From Paraphaeosphaeria minitans (Eukaryota; Ascomycota; Dothideomycetes; Pleosporales; Didymosphaeriaceae), in the NCBI GenBank assembly GCA_015832175.1, contig WJXW01000013.1:620001-684000 (forward strand): a stretch of DNA of 64,000 nt, given 5' to 3'. The notes beneath the pieces were generated by a model. That model was not told where the DNA came from. It was given only the letters and a program-made list of their open reading frames with translations, and did not search any database. Shown here one piece after another: positions 44,039 to 56,188 of this stretch. Each line of letters starts with the position of its first letter. Within the stretch, counting starts at the first letter, position 1. The position numbers were made by a program, and so were the translations under genes.

Positions 44039-46404
44039 ATGAAGTTTCGCGATGGTACGTGTACGGGGTGCGGGGATAACATGCTATGGATCAACACTGA
44101 AAGCAAAGCACAGGCATGTGGCTCACCAACGACGCGTTCACGGTGCAGTACGCGGAAGAAGTCTACACGGTCACTCCACGCGAAGACAACAAAGCGGTCA
44201 CTCTGCTCTGTCCCACGCGCAAGATCTTCTCCCGTGGCGATACGCTCAATCTAGCCACTGTCTCTGTCGAGCTCGAGGCTCACTTCGACGGTGTCATATC
44301 CTGCGAGGTAACGCACTTTTCCGGCGCGCACAGACAGGGGCCCGACTTTGAATTGTTCCCACACGGCAAGCCAGATGTAGAATCACGAGTGAGCAAGGCC
44401 GAACAAGGAACGACAATCACCTCTGGGGGTCTGAGTGCGACCGTCAGCGGAGATGCGCATACATTCGATGTGAAGTTCCACGCTACAGGCAGCTCAAAGA
44501 CCATTACTTCGTTGCTGAACCGCAGCGTGGGGCTGGCATATTCACCCGCCTTGACGACGCCAAAGCAAGTGGAAGATATCAGCGACCGGAAACATTACAT
44601 GTTCACGCAGACAGATCTCGCGGTCGGAGAAACTATTCACGGCCTGGGCGAGCGCTTCGGAGCATGGAACAAGATTGGGCAGAATGTTGAGGTCTGGAAC
44701 GAAGACGGGGGGACGTCTAGTGAACAAGCATACAAGAATGTGTCCTTCTGGCTCAGTTCACGCGGATACGGCGTCTTTATTGACACGCCCGACAAGATTG
44801 ATTTGGAAATTGGAAGCGAGCGATGTTCTAGACTGCAGATGACGGTGGAAGGTCAGCGTCTCAAGTGGTATCTCATCTATGGACCGACGCCCAAAGAGGT
44901 CCTGACGAAGTATTCAATCCTAACGGGCAAGCCTGGAAAGCCACCAGCGTGGTCCTACGGCCTTTGGCTGTCGACTTCCTTCACGACATCGTACGATGAG
45001 AAGACAGTGCGTCACTTCGTCGAGACCATGAACGAAAACAAAATCCCCGTCGAAGTCTTCCACTTCGACTGCTTCTGGCTGCGCGCCTTCCACTGGACGG
45101 ACTTCGTCTGGGACCCCGAATTCTTTCCCGACCCACAGAACCAGATCCAACGCATGAAGGACGCCGGCCTCGTCAACCACATCTCCGTGTGGACGAACCC
45201 TTACATCGGGCAAGCATCTCCCATCTTCACGTACGCCGCAGAAAAAGGCTACCTGCTCAAGAAGGCCAACGGCGATGTCTGGCAGTGGGACCTCTGGCAG
45301 ACTGGCATGGGCATCGTCGACTTCACCAACCCCCGGGCCTGCACCTGGTTCGCGGGCTGCATGGAGAAGCTCTTCGACATGGGCGTCGATGCCATCAAAA
45401 CCGACTTCGGCGAGCGCATCCCCACCAAGAACGTCCAGTGGCACGACAAGACAGTCGACCCGAGCAGGATGCACAACTGGTACGCATTCATGTACAACAA
45501 GCTCGTCTACGAGGCCCTGCAAAAGCGCTACGGCACGAACGACGCCGTTCTCTTCGCACGCACTGCATGCGCCGGCACCCAGCGGTTTCCCCTCCAGTGG
45601 GGCGGCGACTGCGAATCCACGCCCGCCGCGCTCGCCGAATCCGTCCGCGGCGGGCTCTCCCTGGGGCTCGCCTCGTTCGCCTCCTGGACCAGCGACATCG
45701 GCGGCTTCGAGGGCAAGCCCAAGCCGTGGATCTACAAGCGCTGGGTCGCCTTCGGCTTCCTGTGCACGCACAGCCGCCTGCATGGCTCGTCGTCGTACCG
45801 CGTGCCCTGGCTCGTCGACGACTCCTCCACCGACCCCGAAAACTGCACAGAGGTCCTGCGCCACTGGGTACGCTTCAAGCGCGCCCTGATGCCGTATCTC
45901 TTCGCGCAGGCGGAGGAGAGCATCGCGAACGGGTGGCCGACCAGCGTGCGCGCGGTAGCCCTCGAGTTCCCCGATGACCCCACGGCGTGGTACTGCGACC
46001 GCGAGTTCATGGTCGGCTCGCAGCTGCTGGCCGCCCCTGTGTTCGATGAGGAGGGGCAAGGAGAGGTCTACCTTCCGCCCGGAAGATGGTTTGATTTCTG
46101 GACCGGTGAAGAGGTGCAGGGGAGCAGGTGGGTGAAGCAGAAGTATGGATTCCTGCAGACGCCGCTGTTTGTGCGTGAGGGCACTGTTCTGGTACTTGGG
46201 CAGGAGGAAGGCGAGGGCGGATTCGCGTACGAGTGGTTGAAGTCCGGAGGTACGGTCAAGACTTATGGGGTCAAGGAAGGGGATAAGGCAGTCCTAGTGG
46301 ATAGGACGGGTGACCAGAAAGGTGTTGTAGAAGTGGGTGCGGACGGCGAGGTCAAAGGGCTTGATGCTCTGGAGGGAGAGTGGAAGGTGGAGAAATTAGG
46401 ATAG
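44039..46404 (+). CDS. GH31 alpha-xylosidase (YicI-like), intracellular
   Basis: Join 44039..44054, 44114..46404; 768 residues. A 16-base first exon gives MKFRDG, and the 59-base intron joins it to MWLTNDAFTVQYAEEV. No signal peptide, so cytosolic. Retaining glycosidase that removes alpha-linked xylose (for example isoprimeverose from xyloglucan). Domains: N-terminal beta-sandwich (1-~230) with GLGERFGAWNKIGQ, (beta/alpha)8 barrel (~260-590), and C-terminal sandwich. The nucleophile is Asp436 in IKTDFGERIP and the acid/base is Asp533 in WTSDIGGFEG. FDCFWLRAFHWTDFVWDPEF and VWTNPYIGQ match the alpha-xylosidase branch rather than maltase-type GH31. Alpha-glucosidase activity cannot be excluded. 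It converges with the MFS porter gene. Confidence 0.92.
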
Positions 46405-46816
46405 ACTACAAAGCTGGCACATGAAGTGTTGAAATACGTACCCAGGACACCATCTGATACGCGATAGCTGTGTGGTGTTACGCCGACGAGCAGCAAGTGG
46501 AGCAGTGACAATTTTCGAAAAGCTCGGAAATGTCTAAAGACGAACGGAAAACAAGAGTTTCGATCTAAACAGCAGCTCTAATAATTATGCGCTGTTTGTG
46601 TTTTATAACAAAACATAGTGGTATCTAATTAGTTGATCAGAAGCATCCCATCTTGAGGTCGAGCAATCACCGAGTCAAACTAGCGAGACTCCATACCCAG
46701 GTAACCAAACCATTCACTTCGCTGCTACCGGACAGCGCCACATTCAACCATCTGTCTACTCACGCATCCTCCAATCGCACTACCCAACCCCCCCACCGAA
46801 CCTCCCATATACTCCA
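46405..46816. other. Convergent intergenic region of GH31 and MFS genes
   Basis: AT-rich (46550-46650), consistent with 3' UTRs and polyadenylation signals (AATAATTATG near 46580). No gene seen. Confidence 0.45.
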
Positions 46817-48486
46817 CTAGAGCCTCTTCGTCTCCTCATGCACGATATCCGCCTCCTTCGCATCCCCCAGATGATCCGGCAGCGTCCCTAACGCCCTATC
46901 CCCAAACAGCAAATCAATCTCCTCCAGACTCAACTGCTTCGTCTCCTTCCACAAGAAAAACACGGCAGGCAGCGTGACGAACAGGTTCCATCCCACGAAG
47001 ATGAAGTAGAACCTGTACGTGATGTCGGCGAGCGCGATGGGCGATACCTGGCTCCACACGGTCGACACAAGCCAGTTCCCCACGCCCGTCGCAAACGCAG
47101 AGCCGCGCCCGCGGATCGAGAGCGGCATGATCTCCGAGGCGTACACCCAGCTGATGGGCCCGAAGGAGCATGAGAAGATCGCTGAGACGCTGAAGATGAA
47201 GAAGACGCCGGCGATGCTCAGACTGTCTCTCCGGGAGCCCGTAGCGCTGGGGACCTGGCTGCCGATCGCGGCCTCGCAGATGAGTGCGATGGTGATGCCG
47301 ATGGTGCCGAAGAGCAGGGGCTTCCGGCGGCCGACCTTGTCGAGGAGGAAGGTGATGAAGAGGGCGTTGAAGACGGGGCCGACGATGTTGTAGATGCCCG
47401 TCACGAGGAGGTTGCGCTTGCCTTCAATGCCGAGGTTTTTGTACATGACGGTTTGGTAGTAGCCGATCACGTTGATGCTAGGTTGCTCGTCAGGATGTTG
47501 TTGGTTTGGAGGTTTTGGACGAGACTCACCCCGTCATCTGCGTAAACACCTGCATAAACGTCGCATGCAGCAACCTCGTCCGCCACTGCTTCACCTTGAA
47601 CATAATTAGCCACCCTGGTGCCGTCACAGCCTTCTCTGCTTCGATTGTCGTCTTGATCTCGTGGAACTGCGCCTGGATGTCGTCCTCATTACGCCCGTTG
47701 TAGTGCAGTTTGCGCAGCACCGTGAGCGCCTCATCAGCCCGATCCGTCTCAACGAGGTACCGCGGCGACTCGGGGAAGAACATGATGCCGCAAATGAGAA
47801 TAAGACACGGGATGCACTGGAAGCCGAGCGGGAAGCGCCACGAGAAAGAGCTGGTCTCGGGGACGTGGGCGGAGCCGTAGCCCACCCAAGTTGACACGAT
47901 GAAGCCGATGCCAATCATTTGTTGAGTGATACCTACGATAAGACCTTTACAGCGTCAGCGAGATCGTCCAATGTAGGTTGATGTGTATGGAGATTCATAC
48001 CGCGCTTGCTCGGATGCGCACACTCAGACTGGTAAATCGGCACGGACATGCTCAGCACGCCTACCGCCCATCCCGCGAGAATACGTCCCACGAGAATCAT
48101 GGCCAAGTTCTGCGCTCCGGATTGCATCGCTGCGCCGACGAGATTGATCACCGCGCCCAACAGCACCGTCCACCTGCGTCCCAGACTGTCCATCGTCAGA
48201 CCGCCCCTGCTCACTGTTAGCACTCACTCTCAAATCAACCAACTCCCCCCACCTCCCATCCCATCCAGAAGTCAGACAGCCAAACCTACATGAAACTCCC
48301 AAACACCGCACCCCCCGAAAACGTCGAGTTAATCGCCCCAATGATCGCCGTCTCAGGATTCGTGTTGAAGAACTTGAGGAAATGCGGTGATTGAATCACA
48401 TCCGTCATGACGCCGCTATCGTAGCCGAACAGAAAAGACCCCGTGCCCGCGAAGAAGGCGAGCGCGACGTTGAACCCGAGACCCAT
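46817..48486 (-). CDS. MFS sugar porter
   Basis: Complement of join 46817..47477, 47530..47932, 48001..48206, 48290..48486; 488 residues, 12 hydrophobic helices. Introns of 83, 68 and 52 bases restore GSFMGGLTMDSLGRRW, SKRGITQQMIGIG and QMTGINVIGYYQ, all sugar-porter signatures. Also visible: GYDSGVM in TM1, ILVGRILAGWAVGVLSM, FFPESPRYLVETDR (PESPR motif), VYASEIMPLSIRGRGSA and the C-terminal KETKQLSLEEIDLLFG. It would import a hexose, pentose or small oligosaccharide by proton symport at the plasma membrane. Divergent to the secreted GH3 and convergent with GH31, it is the natural uptake step of this sugar group. The N-terminus is short, which may place the start slightly upstream. Confidence 0.93.
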
Positions 48487-48816
48487 GGCTCACCAAACTG
48501 GCCGTCAGTCAAAAGAGAAGGTGTTCGGAGACGAAAAGATGCGTCTACCCAGGCGAACCGCCGTGTGAGGCACTGCAGATATGTATAAAAAAGAAACGGC
48601 GAAAGGATTGGAAACGCACGACACGGCAAGTAAGCGTGAATGTAACTGCATTGCAACCCCCCGTCCAATCCAGTCCAATCCATCCATCCAATGACCAGTA
48701 GACTGATCCTGCCCGCCTGGGATGGCGGAACACGTTCCCTAGTTTCCAGGACCGCACCTCGCAAAGCAAGACTTGCAGCTCATCTGCTGGCACGCGATGT
48801 ACGATCACACCAGAGT

Positions 48817-48911
48817 CTGGGGTTGGAGCGCGCCTGGGGATGTGCGAGCGGGGTGCACATCCCCAGGGCGCCGGGGCTTTCATTTCCGCCAATCGACGAC
48901 GGCCGCCGGGG
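48817..48911. promoter_or_regulatory. Cluster of CreA-type SYGGGG sites in the MFS/GH3 promoter
   Basis: CTGGGG at 48817-48822 and 48834-48839, its reverse CCCCAG at 48861-48866, and CCGGGG at 48871-48876 and 48906-48911. The second and third lie in an inverted repeat: CTGGGGATGTGC, nine bases, GCACATCCCCAG (48834-48866). SYGGRG is the known binding sequence of the glucose repressor CreA/Cre1, and paired sites are the functional form. The region is 331-425 bases from the porter start and 393-487 from the GH3 start. Confidence 0.5.
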
Positions 48912-49303
48912 AGACCATCCTGGAGCATCACACACCGAGCCTAGTCATATCCTTGACGATGCTGCTGTGCCTTCGGTGTCATGCAGCGACCTGCCCGGTA
49001 CGAATAGATTGCGGACGTAGAATCGATCGCCGCCGAGCGATGAAGAGATGGACCATGTAGACGACCCTGCTGCCCTTGCAGACGGCCCGACAACCCACGG
49101 AGAATTGCAATTGCAAGTACTGCTTGGAGAAGAGACGTACCAGCTTGCTTGGATGGGGTCGAGAGCTCCAGAGGTGACATAACTATGTCCTCGTCCACCG
49201 CCACTGCTCGTTGGCTCCACAATTGGGACCGTTCCAGTGCTCTCTCAAAGTCCGTCAGGCCGTTCGTGACCGTCTCTCGGTCCCGCGAGAAGGCACAGCA
49301 ACA

Positions 49304-51910
49304 ATGGCGTGCCCCCTCAAGTTTCTGCGAGCCTCGCTCCTCCTGCTTGCCGCCTCCCCAGCAGCATCATACGACCTCACCCGCAGACAAGCCGCGTCCA
49401 ATGCGACCTACAAGGACCCCAATGCCTCCGTTGATGATAGGGTGGCAGACCTCCTCTCGCGGATGACGATAGAAGAAAAGACAGCCCAACTCATCCAGGG
49501 CGACTTCTCAAGCTGGATAAACACAACCTCTAACGCCTTCAACGCCTCGGGCCTCGCCTGGAACATGGCGAACCGGGCAGGCCAATGTAAGAAAACCCCG
49601 GACTAACAAAATATCTGTTTCTGCTGTGGTTACCCTCTGGACTTCTTAGACGGTAGTCACAAGCTGGAGCGAAATCACCTACTCCCACCCAAAATTGTAC
49701 CAATTCACTGACTTCGCAACCCACCCATAGTCTACGTCGGCTATGCCATCCCCCCCTCCTGGATCGCCTCGGGCGTCCAAAAAGCGCAAGACTACCTCCT
49801 CCACAACACGACGCTCGGCATCCCCGCCTTTGTCCAGACCGAAGGCATCCACGGCCTGCTCATCGGCAACGCGACTATCTTCCCCTCCCCAATCGCACAA
49901 GCCTGCTCCTGGGACCCCTCCCTCATCGAAAAAATGGCCGCCATAATCGCTGCCGAGTCCAGAACCATCGGCGTAAACCAAATCTTCGCGCCGCTGGCCG
50001 ACCTGGCGCGAGAGCCGCGCTACGGCCGCGTCGAGGAGACGTACGGCGAGGATACGCATCTGGTGGGTGGAATGGCATACGCGTATGTGGTTGGCGTGCA
50101 GAACCACTCCGTTGCCGCGACGATCAAGCACTTCGCGGGGTTCTCGGCGCCGGAGCAGGGGCTCAACACGGGGCCGGTACATGGCGGCGAGCGCGAGCTG
50201 AGGACGACGTGGCTGCCATCGTTCAAGCGGGCCATTATTGATGCGGGAGCGTATAGTATCATGGGGTCGTACAATTCGTATGATGGCGTCCCGACTATCG
50301 CGGACTATCACATGATGACGGAGATTCTGCGGGAGGAGTGGGGGTACAAGTACTGGCTGACGAGCGACGCGGGGGCGACGGACAGGCTGTGCTGCGCATT
50401 CAAGATGTGCAGTTGTACGCCGCGGGGTGGCGGGCAGAAGGACGCTGTTGATGGCGAGGCGATTACGCTGCATGCGCTGCCGGCTGGCAACGACGTCGAG
50501 ATGGGCGGGGGCAGCTACAGCTTCGCCAACATCCCGGAGCTCGTCGACGCTGGCAAGCTCGATATTGAAGTTGTTGACACAGCAGTCGCACGCCAGCTCC
50601 GCGCCAAGTTTGCGCTGGGTCTGTTCGAGAACCCGTACCCTGGCCTTGGAGCTGCCAACGGCACCAACGGGACGAGCGGCTTCCCCAATAAAGCCGAGAG
50701 CGTGAACGTTGCGCGCCAGCTCGACACAGAATCCATTGTCCTCCTCGAGAACAAGAAGCATACCCTTCCCCTAAAGAAAGATGCCAACGTCGCCGTTATC
50801 GGGCCAATGGCCGACTTCGTCAACGTAAGTTTTTTACTCCTCGCAATGTCAACCAGAAAACAATCGCTGACCCTCCTCTTACAGTTCGGCGACTACGTCG
50901 TCTACCGCTCGCAGTACAACGCGCAGAACGTCAACCCCCTCCAAGGCATCCGGAACGCCTCCACTGGCACGGTAACCTACGCCCAAGGCTGCGAGCGTTG
51001 GTCCAACGACGAGTCCGGCTTCCCCGACGCCGTCTCCGCTGCTGAAGCTGCCGACGTCGCCGTTGTAGTGGTCGGCACATGGTCGCGCGACCAAGGCGAG
51101 CTCTGGACAGGCCTCAACGCGACGACAGGCGAGCACATCGACGTAAACGACCTCAAACTGGTAGGCGCACAGGCGAAGCTCGTGAAAGCCATCATCGACA
51201 CGGGTAAGCCTGTTGTGGTCGTCTTCCAGAGCGGGAAGCCAGTGACGGAGCCGTGGATCTCGGACGAGGCGGCGGCGCTGGTACAGCAATTCTATCCTGG
51301 CGAGCAGGGTGGTGCTGCGCTCGCGGACGTGCTTTTCGGCGATGTGAATCCCTCGGGAAAGCTCTCCGTGTCGATACCCCACGATGTCGGCAGTCTTCCC
51401 ATCTTCTACGACTACTTAAACTCGGGGCGGTTCGCTGGAGGGTCTGCTCCGAAGCCGGGAGAGATGTATGAGAATGGTACGTTGAAGTTTGGCAGCTCGT
51501 ATGTCTTTGGCACGCCGGAGGCTCTTTACGATTTCGGGTACGGTCTCTCGTACTCCAACTTCACGTACTCCAACGTCACCGTGTCGAAGAGCGCCGTAGC
51601 GCCGGACGATACCATCACTGCAAGCGTCAGCATCACCAACACATCGCCTGTCGACGGAAAAGAAGTGGTGCAGTTCTACGTCCAGGACGTCATCGCGTCG
51701 GTGGTTGTGCCGAACAAGCAGCTCAAGGGATTCAAGAAGGTGCTCGTCAAGGCTGGTGAGACGGTCGATGTCGGCGTCGACCTGGAGGTCAAGGACTGGG
51801 GGCTTTGGGACGTCAGAATGAAGTATGTGGTGGAGAAGGGCGACTTCATGGTGCATGCCGGGTCAAGTTCCCGCGATTTGAGGGGCAATGCGACGGTGAC
51901 GGTGTCGTGA
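49304..51910 (+). CDS. Secreted GH3 beta-glucosidase
   Basis: Join 49304..49586, 49731..50824, 50885..51910; 800 residues. Introns are 144 bases (GTAAGA...CATAG) and 60 bases (GTAAGT...TACAG; in frame without a stop, easily retained by mistake). Signal peptide at residues 1-~22 (LRASLLLLAASPAASYDL). GH3 N-terminal barrel: SRMTIEEKTAQLIQGD, EGIHGLLIGNATIFPSPIAQ, REPRYGRVEETYGED, IKHFAGFSAPEQGLN, and the nucleophile Asp307 in YWLTSDAGATDRLC. The alpha/beta sandwich (KHTLPLKKDANVAVIGPMAD) and a fibronectin III-like C-terminal domain (YGLSYSNFTYSNV...GKEVVQFYV) follow. At least ten N-glycosylation sites fit secretion. It hydrolyses terminal beta-glucosyl residues of oligosaccharides; exact substrate is inferred from its neighbours. 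Confidence 0.94.
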
Positions 51911-52147
51911 TGAGGCTGTGTCGGGCTTGGGTACTTCGTAATACAACAGATCCCATCTTGAACTTTGCCCGAGACTCTTATATTGCTACCGACTAGCCAT
52001 GGTACTCCTGCTTGTACTCGTCCGAAAGAATGCCTGTTCACGAGCGATCATTCTTCGACGCTCCATCGTCGAGGTTAGGGCGGAACAAGCCACACTGTGT
52101 ATCTACGAATCATGTCATGGCCCCTGTAAGCGGAGCCGCGTCGAGTT

Positions 52148-52275
52148 GTGGCAGAGGATTGGCGGCTGGCGTGGCGGGCGTGTGGTGTCGTGTTGTTGCA
52201 GAGGGTTGGTGGTGTGGTGTGTTGTGTTGTGTTGTGGCAGAGGGTTGGTGGTGTGTGGTGTCGTGTTGCACGGAG
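52148..52275 (+). repeat. Degenerate GT-rich minisatellite
   Basis: Three diverged units of about 45 bases around GGCAGAGGGTTGGTGGTGTG, separated by GTGTCGTGTTGT stretches. Confidence 0.75.
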
Positions 52276-52470
52276 GTCGATGACGTTTTTGCCGGACCAC
52301 GCCAGGCCAGGCTTCGCAGGCACGGCCCAGGCTTCGATTGCGGCAGCTACACGACAGCCCTGCTTTCCCGCGGCATAGGCACGCCCCAATTGCTCCTTCA
52401 TTCTCTTCTTCTACTGTAACATGTCTTCCATGGTGCTCTAGCACGTTAATATAATACTACAACTCGGGAG

Positions 52471-52662
52471 AAGACAGGACAAGACAACACGAGACAACAC
52501 GAGACAACACGAAGCAAGTCAAGACAAGACAGGACAGGACAACCCGAACAGGACAGGACAGGACAGGACAACCCGGACAAGACAAGACAAGACAATACGT
52601 ACAGAGTTAAGACAAGACAGCACAGGACAGGACAGGACAACCCGAAACAAGGCAAGACAGGA
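52471..52662 (+). repeat. GACAA/GACAG pentanucleotide array
   Basis: Imperfect five-base repeats (AGACA, GGACA) with interspersed ACACG and ACCCG, about 190 bases; ends 22 bases before the PH-protein ATG, so it is probably in its 5' leader or core promoter. Confidence 0.9.
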
Positions 52663-52683
52663 CGCACGCAAGGGAGGACGCCG

Positions 52684-55600
52684 ATGCCCGAACCACACGT
52701 GCGTTCATGGCACCACGCCCCTGAGATCGCGTCTCTCTCGCCGGACTCGTACACTGCGCAGCGCCTGGTGAGACACTGCCCGACATGTCGAGCCCATTGG
52801 CGATGCACTGACAGGCTTTGCAGCAACATGGCCCGGCCGAACACCTGCACCTCACCGCGCGGCGCTTCTTCATCGGGCCCATCCCAGTGCGCAACCCCGC
52901 CATGCTGCCCCCCACAATGCAAACACAGGCGCTGATGCACGCTGACAGGAGGCCTGGCTGAAGACTCATCGCCGCGACTGGTACACGCACCACCTGCATA
53001 TCAACTACTCCAGCCATACCGCCACCTTCTCGTCCACCGACCGCCGCGGCTCGCGCGACCGCCGCCTGACCGGCCTCGAGGGACCCAGCGCATCGGCCCT
53101 GTTCCAGACCAGCTTCCCCCAGCCCGACGATGTCGACGTCGACGCTGCCGAGCATGGCGAGCCCGCGCAGAAGGCAAAGGCAAACGGGCCGCCCGCCCTA
53201 GAGATAGCCCGTGCATCTTCGCAAAAGGACAATGTACAGTCACTCGACGACGAGGAATTCCTCGATTCCGTCTCGGAACCAGACGACGATTTGCGCGTCT
53301 ACACCCACCAGGAGGAGCCCGAGGACGAGGACGAGTCCGGCCCGTCAACAACGCGCCGCCCGAGCACAAAGTCCTTCGTGACCGCCTCGTCCAGACCCCC
53401 GTCGCCTTCAGACCATGAAGACGAGCAAGACAACGAGGCCATCCCCATTCCACACCAAGCGCTAGCACCGACACGGGCACATACACAGGTACAGGCACAA
53501 GCAGGTGGTTCACAGGTTCCTACCGCGACGGCAAGCAAGAGTGAAGGCGACAAGCCGCTGTCTACCGGGCTCGAACCCAACACTGGAGAGCCTTCGGTAG
53601 ATGCTGTGTCCACAACATCGTTGCTGCGCAAGGCTGACAGGCAGAAGGATCCGTCCCCTCTGACTCAGCCTAAACCCATATCACCCGCCAAGGGCATTCT
53701 CGCAAAAGCAAAGAGGAAGTCGCAAATGGCGTCGTCCGAGTCGACTGGCTCGCCCATTGAGCGCGCCGGCGAAACCCTTTCCCGCAAGAAGTCCAACCTG
53801 CGCAACCTCGTCAAGTTTGATATCCCCGAAGATTCGAAGCGTGCGTCTATCCACCTGAGAGCAAAACAAGCCCAGATGACGGTCCAGCGGGCGTCGACGA
53901 AGTTGAAGAGACGCAAGATCAAGGATGGCCTTGTTGTCAAGATGGAGCGTATGCTGGTGCGCGTGGACTCGGCCGGCAAAGAGGTCCCCGACGACTTTGA
54001 TGAGAACACAAGCCAGAAGATCGACTCCACCGTCAAGGACAAGTGGCGGGAGTACATGGTCGTCTGTCGACATAGTGAGTCAGGGGACGCTGATTTTGTG
54101 CTGCAAATGTACAAGACTAGGGTCATTCCCGAAATCGAAGAGCCCAACGCCAGCAAAAACGCCGCCTACGAGATTCCACTTGGCCGCAAGATCACTAAGG
54201 TCAATCTCTATTCCTCGCTCGACAAGTCTGTCGTTGTGTGGATGCCCGTCTCGCGAGGCACACGGATCTTCATCATGCAAGCCCGGACCGCATCCAACGC
54301 GGTCGAATGGTACACATTCTTACGTAACGTTATGGGCTGGCGTCGCGCTTCAGAACTTCAGATCAATATTCCTGACATGAATGTCAGCTTGCGCATTTCT
54401 GATCCCTTCAGGAAGCTCGAAGAAACCCAGAGCGAGGCCCAGGCGGCCAATGAATCTGATAACGAAGAAGTCATCTTGAAGACGATGCAGGAAGAGCAGG
54501 CCGTTGCGCAATCACTGATTGTAAAATGCCTCGATCAGCTCGAAGAAACGCCGGAGTGGGCCGACATACTTGATTCGTGGGCTAGGAACCAACGGATAGG
54601 ACTCGCATGGAAGCGCTACGACCGTCTCGAGTGGGTACACGGAGCGAACGAGCGCAAGATGTACGGCACAATAGCCATGGCGAAATCGCACGAGCTGGAG
54701 CTTCGCCCCAAGACACATTACCCAACCACCGCGATAACCCGCAAGAAGCATAGAACGCTGACCGAACCTGTCCCGGTAGAAGGGTTCCTTATCCGGCTAA
54801 CCAGCCAGCGTGGACGAGCAAGGCGATTGGGACTCATGTACCACAAGCAGCTGTACTTTGCCACTCATGACCAGTTCCTGGTTTTCTCCCGTCCGACCAA
54901 CAGCACGCCACCTCCTCCCCCTAAGATGCCTACTGTGGAGGGATCGGCAGTCCCGTCAGCGAGTGCGATCAGAGAAGGTACACCCGACACATGGGCCATC
55001 AATCCGTATCCCATCAGAGACAACCACGTTGAATGGCTGTTGGAAGATCACTCAGGCACCCCAGAGTCCCGGAGACTTCATGACGACGATGCCGCAGACG
55101 AGGCGCAACGCAAGCTGCAGAATCTACTCAATTGTGACGGGTACATAAACCTGGCCAACATTGCCAAAGTACGCAAAGCACGGCTTGGAGCAACACCAGT
55201 AGATGAAAACATTGACACCGGCTCGGACGTCGACTTTGACGAGGAAGTAGAGGACGACGCTACGAGGGATGATGGAGTCACAAAAGAGGTCGATATAGCA
55301 CGGACGTTCGAGCTAATCATGCGCAATGGCTTGATCATACGCTTGCAGGCGGCAGACATAGTCCGCCGTAAGGAATGGGTCAAGCACCTCCGCGCGCTCG
55401 CCAAGTACTGGAAATTCCGTACTGCGGCTGACATTGGGCTTTATAAATCCACCCGCGGCCGTAACCTCAGCGCGCTCAATATTGACGAAGAAGCCGAAGC
55501 ATACATTGGGCAGTTCGCGAAGAAGTGGGAGGTCACGCAGTCGTTTGCGTCGCCGCTGCTCTATAATATGTGCGGCATCGCAGACTGCCGCGCCATACAC

Positions 55601-56188
55601 ATGAGCGGCACTCTCTACCGCAAGCCGCGGATCCACGCGGCCTTTACGCGCTGCAGCGTGCTTCTCGCCGCTGGCACGCTGCTCATTTTCCAGGACGTGC
55701 TGCGCAGCAGCACCGGCAAGCAGCTCGCGCACATACACCACGAGCGCATGGCCAACCTCGACCTGCGCGACTGCTACGTCTACAGCGGCCTGCTCACCGA
55801 ATCCGACCTCCTCTACCAAAACCAGACCTTCGATTCCAACCAGCCCGGTCACCACGCACTGCCCCGCCTCTATCTCGAAGATGGGTGGACCAGCACCGAC
55901 GAGGATGTGATGACGACGTTTGTGGTGTGGCACGGCAAGAGCAAGAGCTGGTTCCGCGCCGAGGAGGGTGCGGGCGAGGGCGAGCAGCAGCGCACGAAGG
56001 GGCGCAGGACGAGGCTGAAGCGTGTGGCGAAGCTGGGGAGTAAAGGAAGGAGTGTGGTGTTTCGGGCGAGGAGTCGGGCAGAGAGGGACCATTGGGTGCT
56101 GGCGATTCAGAATGAGATTGAGAAGGTGCAGGGGAATCGTAACGAGGACTTTAGGATTCAGGAGAGGGAGGTGACGACGTCTCGGTGA
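52684..56188 (+). CDS. Spo71/Mug56-like PH-domain protein
   Basis: Join 52684..52767, 52815..52886, 52949..56188; 1131 residues. Two small first exons (84 and 72 bases) and introns of 47 and 62 bases, all phase 0, give LALQQHGPAEHLHLTARRFF and IGPIPEAWLKTHRRDWYTHH. That segment matches the N-terminal domain of Spo71-type sporulation proteins. Then comes an acidic disordered region (~90-280), a basic segment, and at least two PH-like units: about 320-480 (WREYMVVCRHSE...ASNAVEWYTFLRNVMGW) and 620-830 (EGFLIRLTSQRGRARRLGLM...ARTFELIMRNGLIIRLQA, WVKHLRALAKYWK), plus a third C-terminal PH-like part ending SRAERDHWVLAIQNEIEK. In yeast the family acts in prospore membrane growth; in filamentous fungi the role is unknown. 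Upstream start further into the repeat is possible. Confidence 0.85.

Larger units (their letters stand above)
51911..52683. other. Intergenic with two repeat blocks
   Basis: Holds the GH3 3' UTR, then the two tandem-repeat blocks listed separately. No gene seen. Confidence 0.5.

Noticed and set aside
43716..44042. 108-codon frame just before GH31, possible upstream exon
   Set aside because: It ends at a stop overlapping the GH31 ATG, shows no splice into GH31, and GH31 already has a family-typical N-terminus.
44920..46059. 379-codon frame antisense to GH31
   Set aside because: Shadow of a GC-rich coding exon; no family similarity, and the plus-strand GH31 reading is unambiguous.
49679..50761. 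360-codon frame antisense to GH3
   Set aside because: Shadow of the GH3 exon; no start context, domain or splice signals.
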